Below are positions 43,841 to 52,387 of a stretch of 64,000 bases of DNA, in pieces. The number at the start of each line of letters is the position of its first letter. Position 1 is the first letter of the stretch. Source of the DNA: JANSYL01 sp965229695 (GTDB lineage Bacteria; Pseudomonadota; Alphaproteobacteria; Rhodobacterales; Rhodobacteraceae); the NCBI GenBank assembly GCA_965229695.1, contig OZ245921.1, forward strand, positions 62,001 through 126,000. Reading direction: 5' to 3'. The notes under the pieces were generated by a model. It did not search any database. It was given only the letters and a program-made list of their open reading frames with translations, and had not been told where the DNA came from. A program made the translations under genes and the position numbers.

Positions 43841-44681
43841 CCCAGGAATAAATCGCCAGCGCCAGCCAGATGATCGGAAAGGCGATCATGTGCCAGAAGC
43901 TAACCGGTTCGAACAGGATCAACGCCGCGACCCCAAATTGTAGGGTCGGGTTGAGGTATTGAATCAAGCCAAGTGTCGCCATGGCGGTGCGTTTGGCGGC
44001 GTAAGAAAACAGCATCAAGGGCACCGCCGTCATGGGCCCGGCGGCGATCAGTAAGATCATGTTGTGAAGGGTGAAATCCGCGCGTCCCTCAGCCCCGATC
44101 CAAAACAGAAAGCCAAGGGCAAAGGGCAGGAACAACAAAACCTCGGCGGCAACCGAGACAACCGGCCCTGCGGCCACCCAACGCTTCAGCAGGCCGTAAA
44201 TGCCGAAGGTTACGGCCAAGGCAAGCGATATCCACGGCGCGACCCCAAGGCCAATGGTCAAAATGGCAACCGCCAAGCCCGCCAGGGCGACCGATAGCCA
44301 CTGGATGCGGCCCAACGCCTCCCGCAAAACCAATGCGCCGATGGCCACGGCGACCAGCGGGTAAATGTAATAGCCCAGCGAGGCCTCGAGCGTACGACCT
44401 GCCCCGACCGCGAAGATGAACAAAAACCAATTGGCAGAGACCATGATCGAGGCGGCCGCCGTCAACGCCAGTTTGCGCGGGCTCGACAGCGCGCGCGGCA
44501 GTTCGGCCAAGCGGCGTTGCACCAGCAAGACCGCGCCAAAGGTCGCCAGAGACCAGATCGTGCGATGGGCCAAAACCTCGATCGGGGGGATATGTGACAG
44601 CAGCGCATAAAAGATCGGCGACAGGCCCCAGATCGCGCAGGCCGCCACCATCGCCAATACACCTTTGGCCGCCTCGGTCAT
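43806..44681 (-). CDS. rarD: RarD/EamA-family permease
   Basis: An inner-membrane transporter of 291 residues with about ten hydrophobic segments and the RarD N-terminus (GVLAMVAACAIWGLSPIFYALLSHIPPIEVLAHRTIWSL). The segment LGYYIYPLVAVAIGALVLRE and the C-terminal half GLIQYLNPTLQFGVAALILF are also typical of the protein RarD group in the drug/metabolite transporter superfamily. Substrate is unknown. Its end overlaps the LOG gene tail to tail by 35 bases. The GNAT gene is 12 bases upstream, so the two are likely one operon. Confidence 0.88.
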   Translation of the reverse strand: MTEAAKGVLAMVAACAIWGLSPIFYALLSHIPPIEVLAHRTIWSLATFGAVLLVQRRLAELPRALSSPRKLALTAAASIMVSANWFLFIFAVGAGRTLEASLGYYIYPLVAVAIGALVLREALGRIQWLSVALAGLAVAILTIGLGVAPWISLALAVTFGIYGLLKRWVAAGPVVSVAAEVLLFLPFALGFLFWIGAEGRADFTLHNMILLIAAGPMTAVPLMLFSYAAKRTAMATLGLIQYLNPTLQFGVAALILFEPVSFWHMIAFPIIWLALAIYSWVSLRSRPQAPA

Positions 44682-44693
44682 ACCCGCCCTCGA

Positions 44694-45179
44694 TTACCCA
44701 AGGCCCGCCTGCGCCTGGGGCGCGCGGTCAGCGATGCGTCGTTTCTGGAACCCGGTTTTGCTGGCGGCATATCCCGCTGCGGCATAGGTCGCATGGGCGG
44801 TTTTGTTGTGATTGCCCGACACGATCATGATCCTGTAGCAACCCGCCGACCAGGCCCGTGCCTCGGCCTCGGCCAGCAGCACTTTGGCCAAGCCTTGATC
44901 GCGATGCTCGGCATGGGTCACGACGTTTTCGATAAAGGCATAGGGCGCGCCTTGGCGGGTCATGTTGGGCACAACGATCAGAGTGACCGTGGCCACAAGC
45001 GTGCCCGCCCGTTCGGCCACCAGAATCGCGCTATGGGGATAGGCGGACAGGGCCGCTAGCCGGTCCTGCCCAATCGCCACCGGCGCGGGCGCTTCCTCTG
45101 GGATCAGATGGGTGTAGAGCGCTTGCAGCGCCGGGACATCCTGGGCCGTTGCGTTACGGATTTGGGCTGGCTGATCCAT
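44694..45179 (-). CDS. GNAT-family N-acetyltransferase
   Basis: A 161-residue acetyltransferase. The GNAT core is visible: IRNATAQDVPALQALYTHL at the start, YAFIENVVTHAEHRDQGLAKVLL with the acetyl-CoA pyrophosphate loop (HRDQGLAK, in the place of Q/RxxGxG/A), and NKTAHATYAAAGYAASKTGF at the end. Substrate is unknown. It lies just before rarD on the same strand. Confidence 0.88.
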   Translation of the reverse strand: MDQPAQIRNATAQDVPALQALYTHLIPEEAPAPVAIGQDRLAALSAYPHSAILVAERAGTLVATVTLIVVPNMTRQGAPYAFIENVVTHAEHRDQGLAKVLLAEAEARAWSAGCYRIMIVSGNHNKTAHATYAAAGYAASKTGFQKRRIADRAPQAQAGLG

Positions 45180-45217
45180 GGCCAGACAGAACGACAGGCG
45201 CAGCGCGGGTGCAAGGC

Positions 45218-46111
45218 CTATGCGGTTTGCACCCCCTGCATTTCAATCAACGTGATTTCAGGCACCACGCCAAAGCGGACCGGCGCAATAGAACACCCGA
45301 TGCCGCCGGTCACAACCAAATCACGCCCCCCTTCCCGCACATGGCCATAAGCAAACCGGTTGCCATAGCGCGAGGGGACAACGGGCGACCAGCCGAACAG
45401 GCGCACCTGACCCCCATGGGTGTGCCCAGAAAGGGTCAGCGCCACGCGGTCGGGTACCTCGACAAAAATATCGGGCTCATGCGCCATGAGGATCACCGGA
45501 TCGGCGTCATCGATCTGGGACAGAGTGCCAGGCAGATCATCCAAGCCCTGCCAGCGCCCATCGGGGCCGCGCACAGCCAGTTGATCCTCCAACCCCGCGA
45601 CCCAAACCCCGGCTTCGGGTAGTTTCACCGCCTCATTCGACAGCACCCGAATGCCATTGGCTTGCAAAGCCTCCGCATAAAGGTTGGGCAGCCCGCCGCG
45701 CCGCTGGGCGTTAAGGTCATCCCACCAATCATGATTGCCCAGCACCGCATAAACGCCGTGCGGCGCGCTGAGCCCGGCCAGAACAGGCGCGACATCGGCA
45801 ATGCGCAGCTTTTGGGTGACAAAATGATGCCCCGCTGCGAAATCGCCGGTCAGCAGGATCAGATCAGCCCCCAAAGCATTGGCCCGACGCACCACTTGGG
45901 CCACCCGGCGCAGGCCCACCCAAGGCTCCCCCACATGGAAATCGCCGATCACCGCGATGCGCAACGGCGGCGCGGTCCAATCCGCGCGCGTAATGCGCCA
46001 ACGCTTTACCCGCAGGCGCAGGGCAGGTTCGATAAAGAACGCATAAGCTGATGCAAAAAGGCCCGCCAGCGTCACCGCCAGCAGGCCCCTTAGAAAGCGT
46101 CTGCGGTTCAC
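45218..46111 (-). CDS. Membrane-anchored metallophosphoesterase
   Basis: A 297-residue calcineurin-like phosphoesterase. The N-terminus has an RRRFLRG run and a hydrophobic helix, a possible anchor or Tat-type signal. The metal-site motifs appear in order: AVIGDFHVG, LLTGDFAAG, VLGNHDWW, LMAHEPDI and LTLSGHTHGGQ. The order and spacing match the YkuE/LpxG-like membrane-linked group. It may act on lipid or nucleotide phosphates at the membrane; no substrate can be given. It begins 10 bases after the sodB stop on the same strand. Confidence 0.88.
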   Translation of the reverse strand: MNRRRFLRGLLAVTLAGLFASAYAFFIEPALRLRVKRWRITRADWTAPPLRIAVIGDFHVGEPWVGLRRVAQVVRRANALGADLILLTGDFAAGHHFVTQKLRIADVAPVLAGLSAPHGVYAVLGNHDWWDDLNAQRRGGLPNLYAEALQANGIRVLSNEAVKLPEAGVWVAGLEDQLAVRGPDGRWQGLDDLPGTLSQIDDADPVILMAHEPDIFVEVPDRVALTLSGHTHGGQVRLFGWSPVVPSRYGNRFAYGHVREGGRDLVVTGGIGCSIAPVRFGVVPEITLIEMQGVQTA

Positions 46112-46121
46112 GCCGCGCCGC

Positions 46122-46721
46122 TCACATCCGGCTGGCGACGTTTTCCCAGTTCACCAGTTTGTCCAGGAAGTTTTGCAGATAAACCGGGCGCTTATTGCGG
46201 AAATCGATGTAGTAGGAATGTTCCCACACATCGCAGCCCAACAGCGCGGTATGACCGAAGCAAAGCGGGTTCACCCCGTTTTCGGTTTTGGTGACTTTCA
46301 GACCACCATCACTGTCTTTCACCAGCCAGCACCAGCCCGACCCGAATTGGCCCGCGCCCGCGGCGGCAAACTGCGATTTGAACTCATCAACCGAACCGAA
46401 GCTTTCGACCAGCGCCGCTTCCAACTCGCCCGGCATACCGGTTTGGCCCGGGCCCATCATTTCCCAGAACTGGTTGTGGTTCCAATGCTGCGATGCGTTG
46501 TTGAAAATGCCGTTCTGAGCGACGGCACCGGCCTGATAGGTGCCGGTGATGATGTCTTCGAGCGATGCGTTTTCCCATTCGGTGCCCGCGATCAGCTTGT
46601 TACCATTATCGACATAGGCCTTGTGGTGCAGGTCGTGGTGATATTCCAGTGTCTCCTGGCTCATGCCCAGATCGGCCAATGCGTCATGGGCGTAGGGAAG
46701 GTCGGGAAGTTCGAATGCCAT
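46122..46721 (-). CDS. sodB: Superoxide dismutase, iron type
   Basis: A 199-residue Fe/Mn superoxide dismutase that converts superoxide to hydrogen peroxide and oxygen. Metal ligands lie in LEYHHDLHHKAYVDN, ASQHWNHNQFWEMM and GCDVWEHSYYIDF. The glutamine in ASQHWNHNQFW is at the position that marks the iron enzyme, and QFGSGWCWLV is the usual active-site strand. The ATG at 46721 has GGGGGC upstream; the longer frame adds an unrelated 22 residues. It follows soxG on the same strand after a palindrome pair. Confidence 0.94.
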   Translation of the reverse strand: MAFELPDLPYAHDALADLGMSQETLEYHHDLHHKAYVDNGNKLIAGTEWENASLEDIITGTYQAGAVAQNGIFNNASQHWNHNQFWEMMGPGQTGMPGELEAALVESFGSVDEFKSQFAAAGAGQFGSGWCWLVKDSDGGLKVTKTENGVNPLCFGHTALLGCDVWEHSYYIDFRNKRPVYLQNFLDKLVNWENVASRM

Positions 46722-46810
46722 GGGAAAGCCCCCTCGTTGCGGTGTCCTGTCGCAGCACAGATGGAGGTCGCGGGGGGGGAAGGTCAACCCCGCTAGCCGT
46801 TAAAGGGCAT

Positions 46811-46852
46811 GGAAAACGCGCGTTTTCCGTGCCGGATTTCGTGCGAAATCCG
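46811..46852. repeat. Tandem palindromes between soxG and sodB
   Basis: A perfect 18-bp palindrome at 46811-46828 has the same sequence as the core of the one at 8539-8556. Four bases later comes a 20-bp near-palindrome at 46833-46852 (arms CGGATTTCG / CGAAATCCG, centre TG). It lies 17 bases after the soxG stop and 89 bases before sodB, so it may be a transcript boundary. Confidence 0.8.
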
Positions 46853-46869
46853 TCTGCTGTCGCACGGCG

Positions 46870-47445
46870 TTAGAAAAACCCGACCTCACCGCCCGGTCTT
46901 GCAGCGGTCGAGAGCAGATCGAACACGTATTGCGCGACGGAACGGAAGCAGACCACGCGCGCGGTGCCCTCGGCTACGAACCAAAGCGCGGCGGGCACTT
47001 GGGCCAGACGCGTGCGGCGCATCTCACCCGGCGCCAGGGCAGTTGGGTTCAGATCGGCGGGTGTCACCTTGGCCAAGACATCGCGCAACGTGCCGGGCGC
47101 ACCGGTCAATTCGAACATCGCGCGCGCGTCTGAGACGGTGACCGCCAGGTGATGCTGACCGGCCAAGGCTTGGGTTAGGTCATCGACCAGTTTGTCCGCC
47201 GCCTCATGGGCGCACAGGATCAAAAGCTCATCTGGGGCCATCCAGGCCAGTTGAACGCCATCCCCGTCGCTGATCCGGCGCGGGCCGGGCGTGGTGCCGC
47301 CCGTGACCGAGGCGACGGCCTCGGCCACCTCGCCCTGCCCCAAATCGGCTTTGAGCGTGACCATGCCTTGCAGACCCATTTCGCGCAGGGAGACCAGCCC
47401 GTCAGCCGCCGCCCCGTTCAATGCGCTTACCGCGAGATCAGACAT
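46870..47445 (-). CDS. soxG: Sarcosine oxidase gamma subunit
   Basis: Gamma subunit (191 residues) of heterotetrameric sarcosine oxidase, a small subunit related to the aminomethyltransferase fold. The text LAWMAPDELLILCAH and ALAGQHHLAVTVSDARAMFELTGA is typical, as is the end EGTARVVCFRSVAQYVFDLL. The ATG at 47445 overlaps the soxA end by 8 bp and has GAGGGGGAG upstream; a longer frame adds residues antisense to nothing but without support. It is the last gene of the sox operon. Confidence 0.92.
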   Translation of the reverse strand: MSDLAVSALNGAAADGLVSLREMGLQGMVTLKADLGQGEVAEAVASVTGGTTPGPRRISDGDGVQLAWMAPDELLILCAHEAADKLVDDLTQALAGQHHLAVTVSDARAMFELTGAPGTLRDVLAKVTPADLNPTALAPGEMRRTRLAQVPAALWFVAEGTARVVCFRSVAQYVFDLLSTAARPGGEVGFF

Positions 47446-50400
47446 TCTGCTTCTCCCCCTCAGGGTCATAAAAGACCGGGCTGACAATGCGCGCCTCAAC
47501 GGTTTTCATGCCGCCGCCTGCGCTGTCCTTTTCTGTGGTGTTAAATGTCAGCACCTCACCCATTCGCTCTGGTCCGTGCAACACCAGGCCCATGGCGATG
47601 CCTTTATCCAAGGTCGGCGAATAATAGGTCGAGGTCACGCGACCTTCAGTGTTGCCTTGGTCATTCTCATTCCGGCCCTCAGAAATGGCATAAGATCCAT
47701 CCGGCAGAACCGAGCCGTCAAGCGTTTCCAAGCCCACCAGCTGCCAGCGGTTGGGATCGGTCATATGGCTGCGCGCCTGCGCGCGTTTGCCCAGATAATC
47801 CTCTTTTTTCTTCGAGATTGCCCAGTGCAGACCCAAATCCTGCGGGATCACGGTGCCATCGGTTTCATCCCCGATCATGATGAAGCCCTTTTCGGCCCGC
47901 ATGACGTGCAAAGCCTCGGTCCCATAGGCGGTGGCCCCAAACTCGGCCCCGGCCGCATGCAGCGCGTCCCAGAAAGCACGGCCTTGGCTGGCTGGCACGG
48001 CAATCTCAAAGCTCAACTCGCCGGAAAAGGAAATGCGGAAGACCCGCGCATCAAAGCCGCCGATCTTGGTATCGGTATAGGCCATAAACGGCAAAGCCTC
48101 GGCGCTGAGATCGGTGTCAGATCCCAATTTCTCCAGAACCTTGCGGGCATTGGGGCCAACAACGGCCACTTGGGCCCATTGCTCGGTCACGTTGGCGGTG
48201 AAAACCTGCCAATCCCACCATTCGCATTGTAGCCAATCTTCCATCCAAGTGTGGATGCGATCGGCCCCGCCAGTGGTGGTATGGGCCAGGAAAGTGTCTT
48301 CATCCAGGCGCACAACCACGCCATCATCGCTCAGAAACCCGTTTTCCGAACACATCAACCCGTAGCGACAGCGCCCCGGTTTCAGGGTGCTCATCATGTT
48401 GGTGTAGAGCATATCCATGAACCGGCCTGCATCGGGTCCTTTGACAAGGATCTTGCCCAGGGTCGAGGCATCCAAAAGGCCCAGACCGTTGCGGGTCGCG
48501 TTAATCTCACGCGTCACAGCGTCACCGCGGCTTTCCCCCTCTTGCGGGAAGCAATAGGGGCGCCGCCAATGGCCGACCGGTTCCCAATAGGCGTTGTTGT
48601 CGTCATGCCAGTCATGCATCGGCGTACGGCGCAGCGGCTGGAAAATCTCGCCGCGCGCTTCGCCGGCAATCGCACCCATGGAGATTGGCGTGTAGGGCGG
48701 GCGGAACGTTGTGGTGCCGACGCGTGGAATTTCCTCATTCAAAGCTTGAGAAAGAACAGCAAGACCATTGATGTTGCTGAGCTTTCCTTGATCCGTTGCC
48801 ATACCCAATGTGGTGTAGCGCTTGGTGTGTTCGACGCTTTCGAAGCCTTCGCGCGCGGCCAGCTGCACGTCCGAGACTTTCACATCGTTCTGGAAATCCA
48901 GCCACATTTTGCTGCGCTTCTTCACACCCGCACCCTGGGGCATCACCCAGACCGGGGCCAAGGGGGACTCTTCCGGCGCGTGCGCATTGGGCGCGACATG
49001 GGATGTGTCGGCTGGCGCCTCAAGTTTTGCAACAACTTCCCCAGCTAACTCATTGGTATTAGAAAGCGTTTCTTGCGCCAACAATGCGCCGTCGGCCGCC
49101 CCGAGGCAGGTCACAAACCCTGCACCGTTTTGGTCGGTTGGCGGGCGCGCATGGTCGGGGCGGAAAAAGGCCTGGCCCTCATCCCAGCTGAGCTTACCCC
49201 CGCAATGGGACCACAAATGCACAACCGGCGACCAGCCGCCGGACATGGCGATCGCGTCACACGTAACCTCTTCGGTCACGCTGCCCTCGCCCGCTTGGGC
49301 GCAAAGCTGCACGCCGGTGACACCGCGCATCCCTTTGACGCCCGCGATGCCGGTACCGGTTTTGACCGGGATGCCAAGGGCCCGCGCCTCCGCCACAAGG
49401 GGGCCGTCGGCTTGGGCCCGCGCATCGACGATGCACGGCACATCCAAGCCCGCCTTTTTGATCGCAATCGCCGTGCGATAGGCATCATCATTATTGGTCA
49501 CCACAACCGTGCGGTCGCCAACCGAAACACCATAGTCCGTCACATAGTCCCGCACCGCCGAGGCCAACATGACACCCGGCTTGTCATTGCCAGGAAAGCT
49601 CAACGGCCGTTCCAAGGCACCGGTGGCGGCGATCACATGTTTCGCGCGGATGCGCCACAGGCGGTGGCGCGGGGCATCCAGATCGGGCGTATGATCCGCG
49701 ATGCGCTCATAGGCCAGCACATAGCCATGGTCATAAACGCCCGACACCTGGGTGCGCGCCCGCAGGGTGACGTTGGGCATGGCCTTTAGCGCCGCAGCGG
49801 CATCGGCGATCCAGTCGGCGGCAGGCTTGCGATCAATCTCAACCCCATCCACTGGCGCGCGCCCGCCCCAGACCGGATCTTGTTCGCATAGCAGGACATT
49901 CAGCCCCGCCTTGCCCGCAACCAGCGCGGCCTCAAGCCCCGCGATGCCGCCGCCGGCGATCACCAAATCGACATGGGCGTAGAAATGTTCGTAACGGTCC
50001 GCATCCCGATCTTCGGGGTCAGGCGCTTTGCCCAGGCCCGCGGATTGGCGGATGAAGGGCTCAAACACATGTTTCCAGAACGCGCGGGGATACATGAAGG
50101 TCTTGTAATAAAACCCCGCTGGCAGGAAGCGCGGCAGAAGCGCGTTCACCTCACCAATATCCCATTCCAGGCTGGGCCAATGGTTTTGGCTGGTCGCTTG
50201 CAACCCATCAAAGAGCTCGGTCGTGGTGGCGCGTTGGTTGGGCTCGAACTTGCCCGCTTTGCCCAGATTGACCAGCGCGTTGGGCTCTTCCGCCCCGCTG
50301 GTCACCACGCCGCGCGGGCGATGATACTTGAAGGACCGCCCAACGATCTTTTGCCCATTGGCCAAAAGGGCGGAGGCGAGCGTGTCGCCTTCAAACCCGG

Positions 50401-50482
50401 TCATTCGTTTACCGTTGAAAGTGAAACTGATCTGCTTTTGGCGGTTCAGGCGGCGACCGCCCTGGGACAGGCGCGTGGTCAT
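47438..50482 (-). CDS. soxA: Sarcosine oxidase alpha subunit
   Basis: Alpha subunit of 1014 residues. With beta, gamma and delta it oxidises sarcosine to glycine, giving 5,10-methylene-tetrahydrofolate and hydrogen peroxide. The N-terminal ferredoxin-like lobe (ISFTFNGKRMTGFEGDTLAS) is followed by an NAD-binding Rossmann site (DLVIAGGGIAGLEAALVAG, about 172-190), a second nucleotide site (VSVGDRTVVVTNNDDAYRTA) and, from about 620, a T-protein-like folate domain (TRNGLGLLDASTLGKILVKG). The ATG at 50482 overlaps the soxD stop (ATGA); an upstream TTG in frame is not needed. Confidence 0.95.
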   Translation of the reverse strand: MTTRLSQGGRRLNRQKQISFTFNGKRMTGFEGDTLASALLANGQKIVGRSFKYHRPRGVVTSGAEEPNALVNLGKAGKFEPNQRATTTELFDGLQATSQNHWPSLEWDIGEVNALLPRFLPAGFYYKTFMYPRAFWKHVFEPFIRQSAGLGKAPDPEDRDADRYEHFYAHVDLVIAGGGIAGLEAALVAGKAGLNVLLCEQDPVWGGRAPVDGVEIDRKPAADWIADAAAALKAMPNVTLRARTQVSGVYDHGYVLAYERIADHTPDLDAPRHRLWRIRAKHVIAATGALERPLSFPGNDKPGVMLASAVRDYVTDYGVSVGDRTVVVTNNDDAYRTAIAIKKAGLDVPCIVDARAQADGPLVAEARALGIPVKTGTGIAGVKGMRGVTGVQLCAQAGEGSVTEEVTCDAIAMSGGWSPVVHLWSHCGGKLSWDEGQAFFRPDHARPPTDQNGAGFVTCLGAADGALLAQETLSNTNELAGEVVAKLEAPADTSHVAPNAHAPEESPLAPVWVMPQGAGVKKRSKMWLDFQNDVKVSDVQLAAREGFESVEHTKRYTTLGMATDQGKLSNINGLAVLSQALNEEIPRVGTTTFRPPYTPISMGAIAGEARGEIFQPLRRTPMHDWHDDNNAYWEPVGHWRRPYCFPQEGESRGDAVTREINATRNGLGLLDASTLGKILVKGPDAGRFMDMLYTNMMSTLKPGRCRYGLMCSENGFLSDDGVVVRLDEDTFLAHTTTGGADRIHTWMEDWLQCEWWDWQVFTANVTEQWAQVAVVGPNARKVLEKLGSDTDLSAEALPFMAYTDTKIGGFDARVFRISFSGELSFEIAVPASQGRAFWDALHAAGAEFGATAYGTEALHVMRAEKGFIMIGDETDGTVIPQDLGLHWAISKKKEDYLGKRAQARSHMTDPNRWQLVGLETLDGSVLPDGSYAISEGRNENDQGNTEGRVTSTYYSPTLDKGIAMGLVLHGPERMGEVLTFNTTEKDSAGGGMKTVEARIVSPVFYDPEGEKQNV

Positions 50483-50799
50483 TCTGGGCTCCAATCCGGG
50501 CGTTTGGCTTGGATTTTGGCGATGATTTCGGCGGGCGGTTCTGTGGTTTGGGCCGAATAGGTGCCAAAGACCTCAAGCGTAGCGGTGTCGCGTGCGGCCA
50601 AGAACCACTTGCCGCAACCATAGGCGTGCCGCCAGCGTTCGAAATGCACGCCCTTTTTGTTGGGGCGCAGGAACAAGTATTGCTCGAAATCGTCCTCGCT
50701 GGAGCCGGGGCCGAAGCGCTTTAGATGCGCCTCGCCGCCGGGGCTCAGCTCGGTTTCCTCGGCGGCGATGCCGCAATAGGGGCAGGTCAGGATCAGCAT
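50479..50799 (-). CDS. soxD: Sarcosine oxidase delta subunit
   Basis: Zinc-binding delta subunit of 106 residues. The start MLILTCPYCGIAAEETELSP carries the first Cys pair (Cys6, Cys9) and FERWRHAYGCGKWFLAARD the second His/Cys pair expected to hold zinc. The ATG at 50799 is chosen because it begins this conserved text; an open frame reaching 51039 runs through the palindrome cluster and into soxB. It overlaps soxA by 4 bp. Confidence 0.94.
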   Translation of the reverse strand: MLILTCPYCGIAAEETELSPGGEAHLKRFGPGSSEDDFEQYLFLRPNKKGVHFERWRHAYGCGKWFLAARDTATLEVFGTYSAQTTEPPAEIIAKIQAKRPDWSPE

Positions 50800-50826
50800 G
50801 ATGCGCTCTCGATCAAATGGGGGCAG

Positions 50827-50896
50827 GCAAGCGTTTTCGAAAACGCTTGCGCCGCGCCTGCGCAGGCGCGGGGGAACGGGATTTCGAAATCCCGTT
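50827..50896. repeat. Three palindromes in a row between soxB and soxD
   Basis: Three perfect palindromes fill 70 bases: 50827-50850 (24 bp, core CGTTTTCGAAAACG), 50852-50871 (20 bp, core CGCCTGCGCAGGCG) and 50875-50896 (22 bp, core GGATTTCGAAATCC). The outer two share TTTCG / CGAAA centres with the elements at 8538 and 46811. On the sox transcript they would form three consecutive stable stems, 27 bases before the soxD start. Confidence 0.85.
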
Positions 50897-50947
50897 TCAG
50901 CAGGGCAGCACCGGGGCGGCGCGATAGACGGTTGAGGGATTGGGTCA

Positions 50948-52192
50948 TCAATGCGCCACCCCCGCTGCAACGCTTTCGTCAATGAATTTGCCTGCGCGGA
51001 AGCGGTCCATGGTAAACTCGGCCGCCAGCGGGCTTTCACCTTTGGCCATCAGTTCGGCCATGGCCCAGCCCGAGCCCGGGATGGCTTTGAACCCGCCGGT
51101 GCCCCAGCCACAGTTCATAAACATGTTTTCAACCGGGGTTTTTGAGATGATCGGTGAACGGTCGCCGGTCATATCGACGATCCCGCCCCACCAGCGCAGC
51201 ATCTTCAGGCGGCTGATCATCGGAAAGGTTTCGATCAGCGCCCGCACGGTTTCCTCTACATGGTGGAACGAGCCGCGCTGGGTGTAGTTGTTATAGCCAT
51301 CGGCGCCGCCGCCGATGACCATTTCCCCCTTATCCGACTGACTCATATAGCCGTGCACCGTGTTGGCCATCACGACCACATCCATGCAAGGTTTGATCGG
51401 CTCGGAGACCAGCGCCTGCAAGGCCACGGACTCAATCGGCAAGCGGAACCCAGCCATTTCGGCCAAAACGCCCGAATGTCCAGCGACAACCCCGCCCAGC
51501 TTTTGGCAGCCGATGAAGCCGCGGGTGGTTTCCACGCCAACCACCTTGCCCGCATCGCGGCGGATGCCCGTGACCTCGGTCTGTTGGATGATGTCCATGC
51601 CCATATCCGAGCAAGCCCGCGCATAGCCCCAGGCCACAGCATCATGGCGCGCCGTGCCCCCGCGCGGCTGCCAAAGCGCGCCCAGGACCGGATAGCGCGG
51701 CCCTTTTAGCTCGATGATCGGGCACAGCTCCTTCACCCGCTCGGGGCTGATGAACTCGGTATCGACACCCTGCAACTGATTGGCATGGGCCGTGCGCTGA
51801 TAGCCGCGGATTTCGTGCTGGGTCTGGGCCAGCATCATCACGCCACGCGGGCTGAACATGATGTTGTAGTTCAGATCCTGGCTCAGCGTTTCATAAAGGC
51901 TGCGCGCCTTTTCATAGATCGCGGCCGAGGGGTCTTGCAGATAGTTCGAGCGGATAATCGTTGTGTTGCGCCCGGTATTGCCGCCGCCCAGCCAGCCCTT
52001 TTCGATCACAGCCACATTGGTGATGCCGTGGTTCTTTCCCAGATAATATGCGGTCGCCAGACCATGCCCGCCTGCGCCCACAATGATCACATCATAGGCC
52101 GGTTTTGGCGCCGGCGAACGCCAGGCGCGTTCCCATCCCAAATGATGACGCGCAGCTTCGCGGGCGATGGCAAAAGCGGAATAGCGGCGCAT
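50948..52192 (-). CDS. soxB: Sarcosine oxidase beta subunit
   Basis: Flavin subunit of 414 residues. The FAD site DVIIVGAGGHGLATAYYLG is at about 34-52. QPRGGTARHDAVAWGYARAC contains His183, at the site where FMN is covalently attached in known enzymes. GDRSPIISKTPVENMFMNCG and WGTGGFKAIPGSGWAMAELM are the conserved C-terminal flavin loops. The start at 52192 has AAGGAG nine bases upstream and gives the normal MRRYSAFAIAREA N-terminus; the long upstream extension in the same frame is not supported. It is the first gene of soxBDAG and is divergent from ccmI. Confidence 0.95.
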   Translation of the reverse strand: MRRYSAFAIAREAARHHLGWERAWRSPAPKPAYDVIIVGAGGHGLATAYYLGKNHGITNVAVIEKGWLGGGNTGRNTTIIRSNYLQDPSAAIYEKARSLYETLSQDLNYNIMFSPRGVMMLAQTQHEIRGYQRTAHANQLQGVDTEFISPERVKELCPIIELKGPRYPVLGALWQPRGGTARHDAVAWGYARACSDMGMDIIQQTEVTGIRRDAGKVVGVETTRGFIGCQKLGGVVAGHSGVLAEMAGFRLPIESVALQALVSEPIKPCMDVVVMANTVHGYMSQSDKGEMVIGGGADGYNNYTQRGSFHHVEETVRALIETFPMISRLKMLRWWGGIVDMTGDRSPIISKTPVENMFMNCGWGTGGFKAIPGSGWAMAELMAKGESPLAAEFTMDRFRAGKFIDESVAAGVAH

Positions 52193-52387
52193 GGGCGGCA
52201 GCTCCTTTTGAGTGACCCAATGGATGTGCGGCAGGTGGCACAATTTGTGGCGGCTCTGGGCGACATCATTGGCGCAAAATGCGACCCCGCTGCAAGTTGT
52301 CTCGCCCCGCAGGCGGCCTGATGGCTTTTCGCGGCGGCTTAGGGCGCTTATGTCTGGGGCGCAAACTGGCAAAACCGGATGGGGCAT

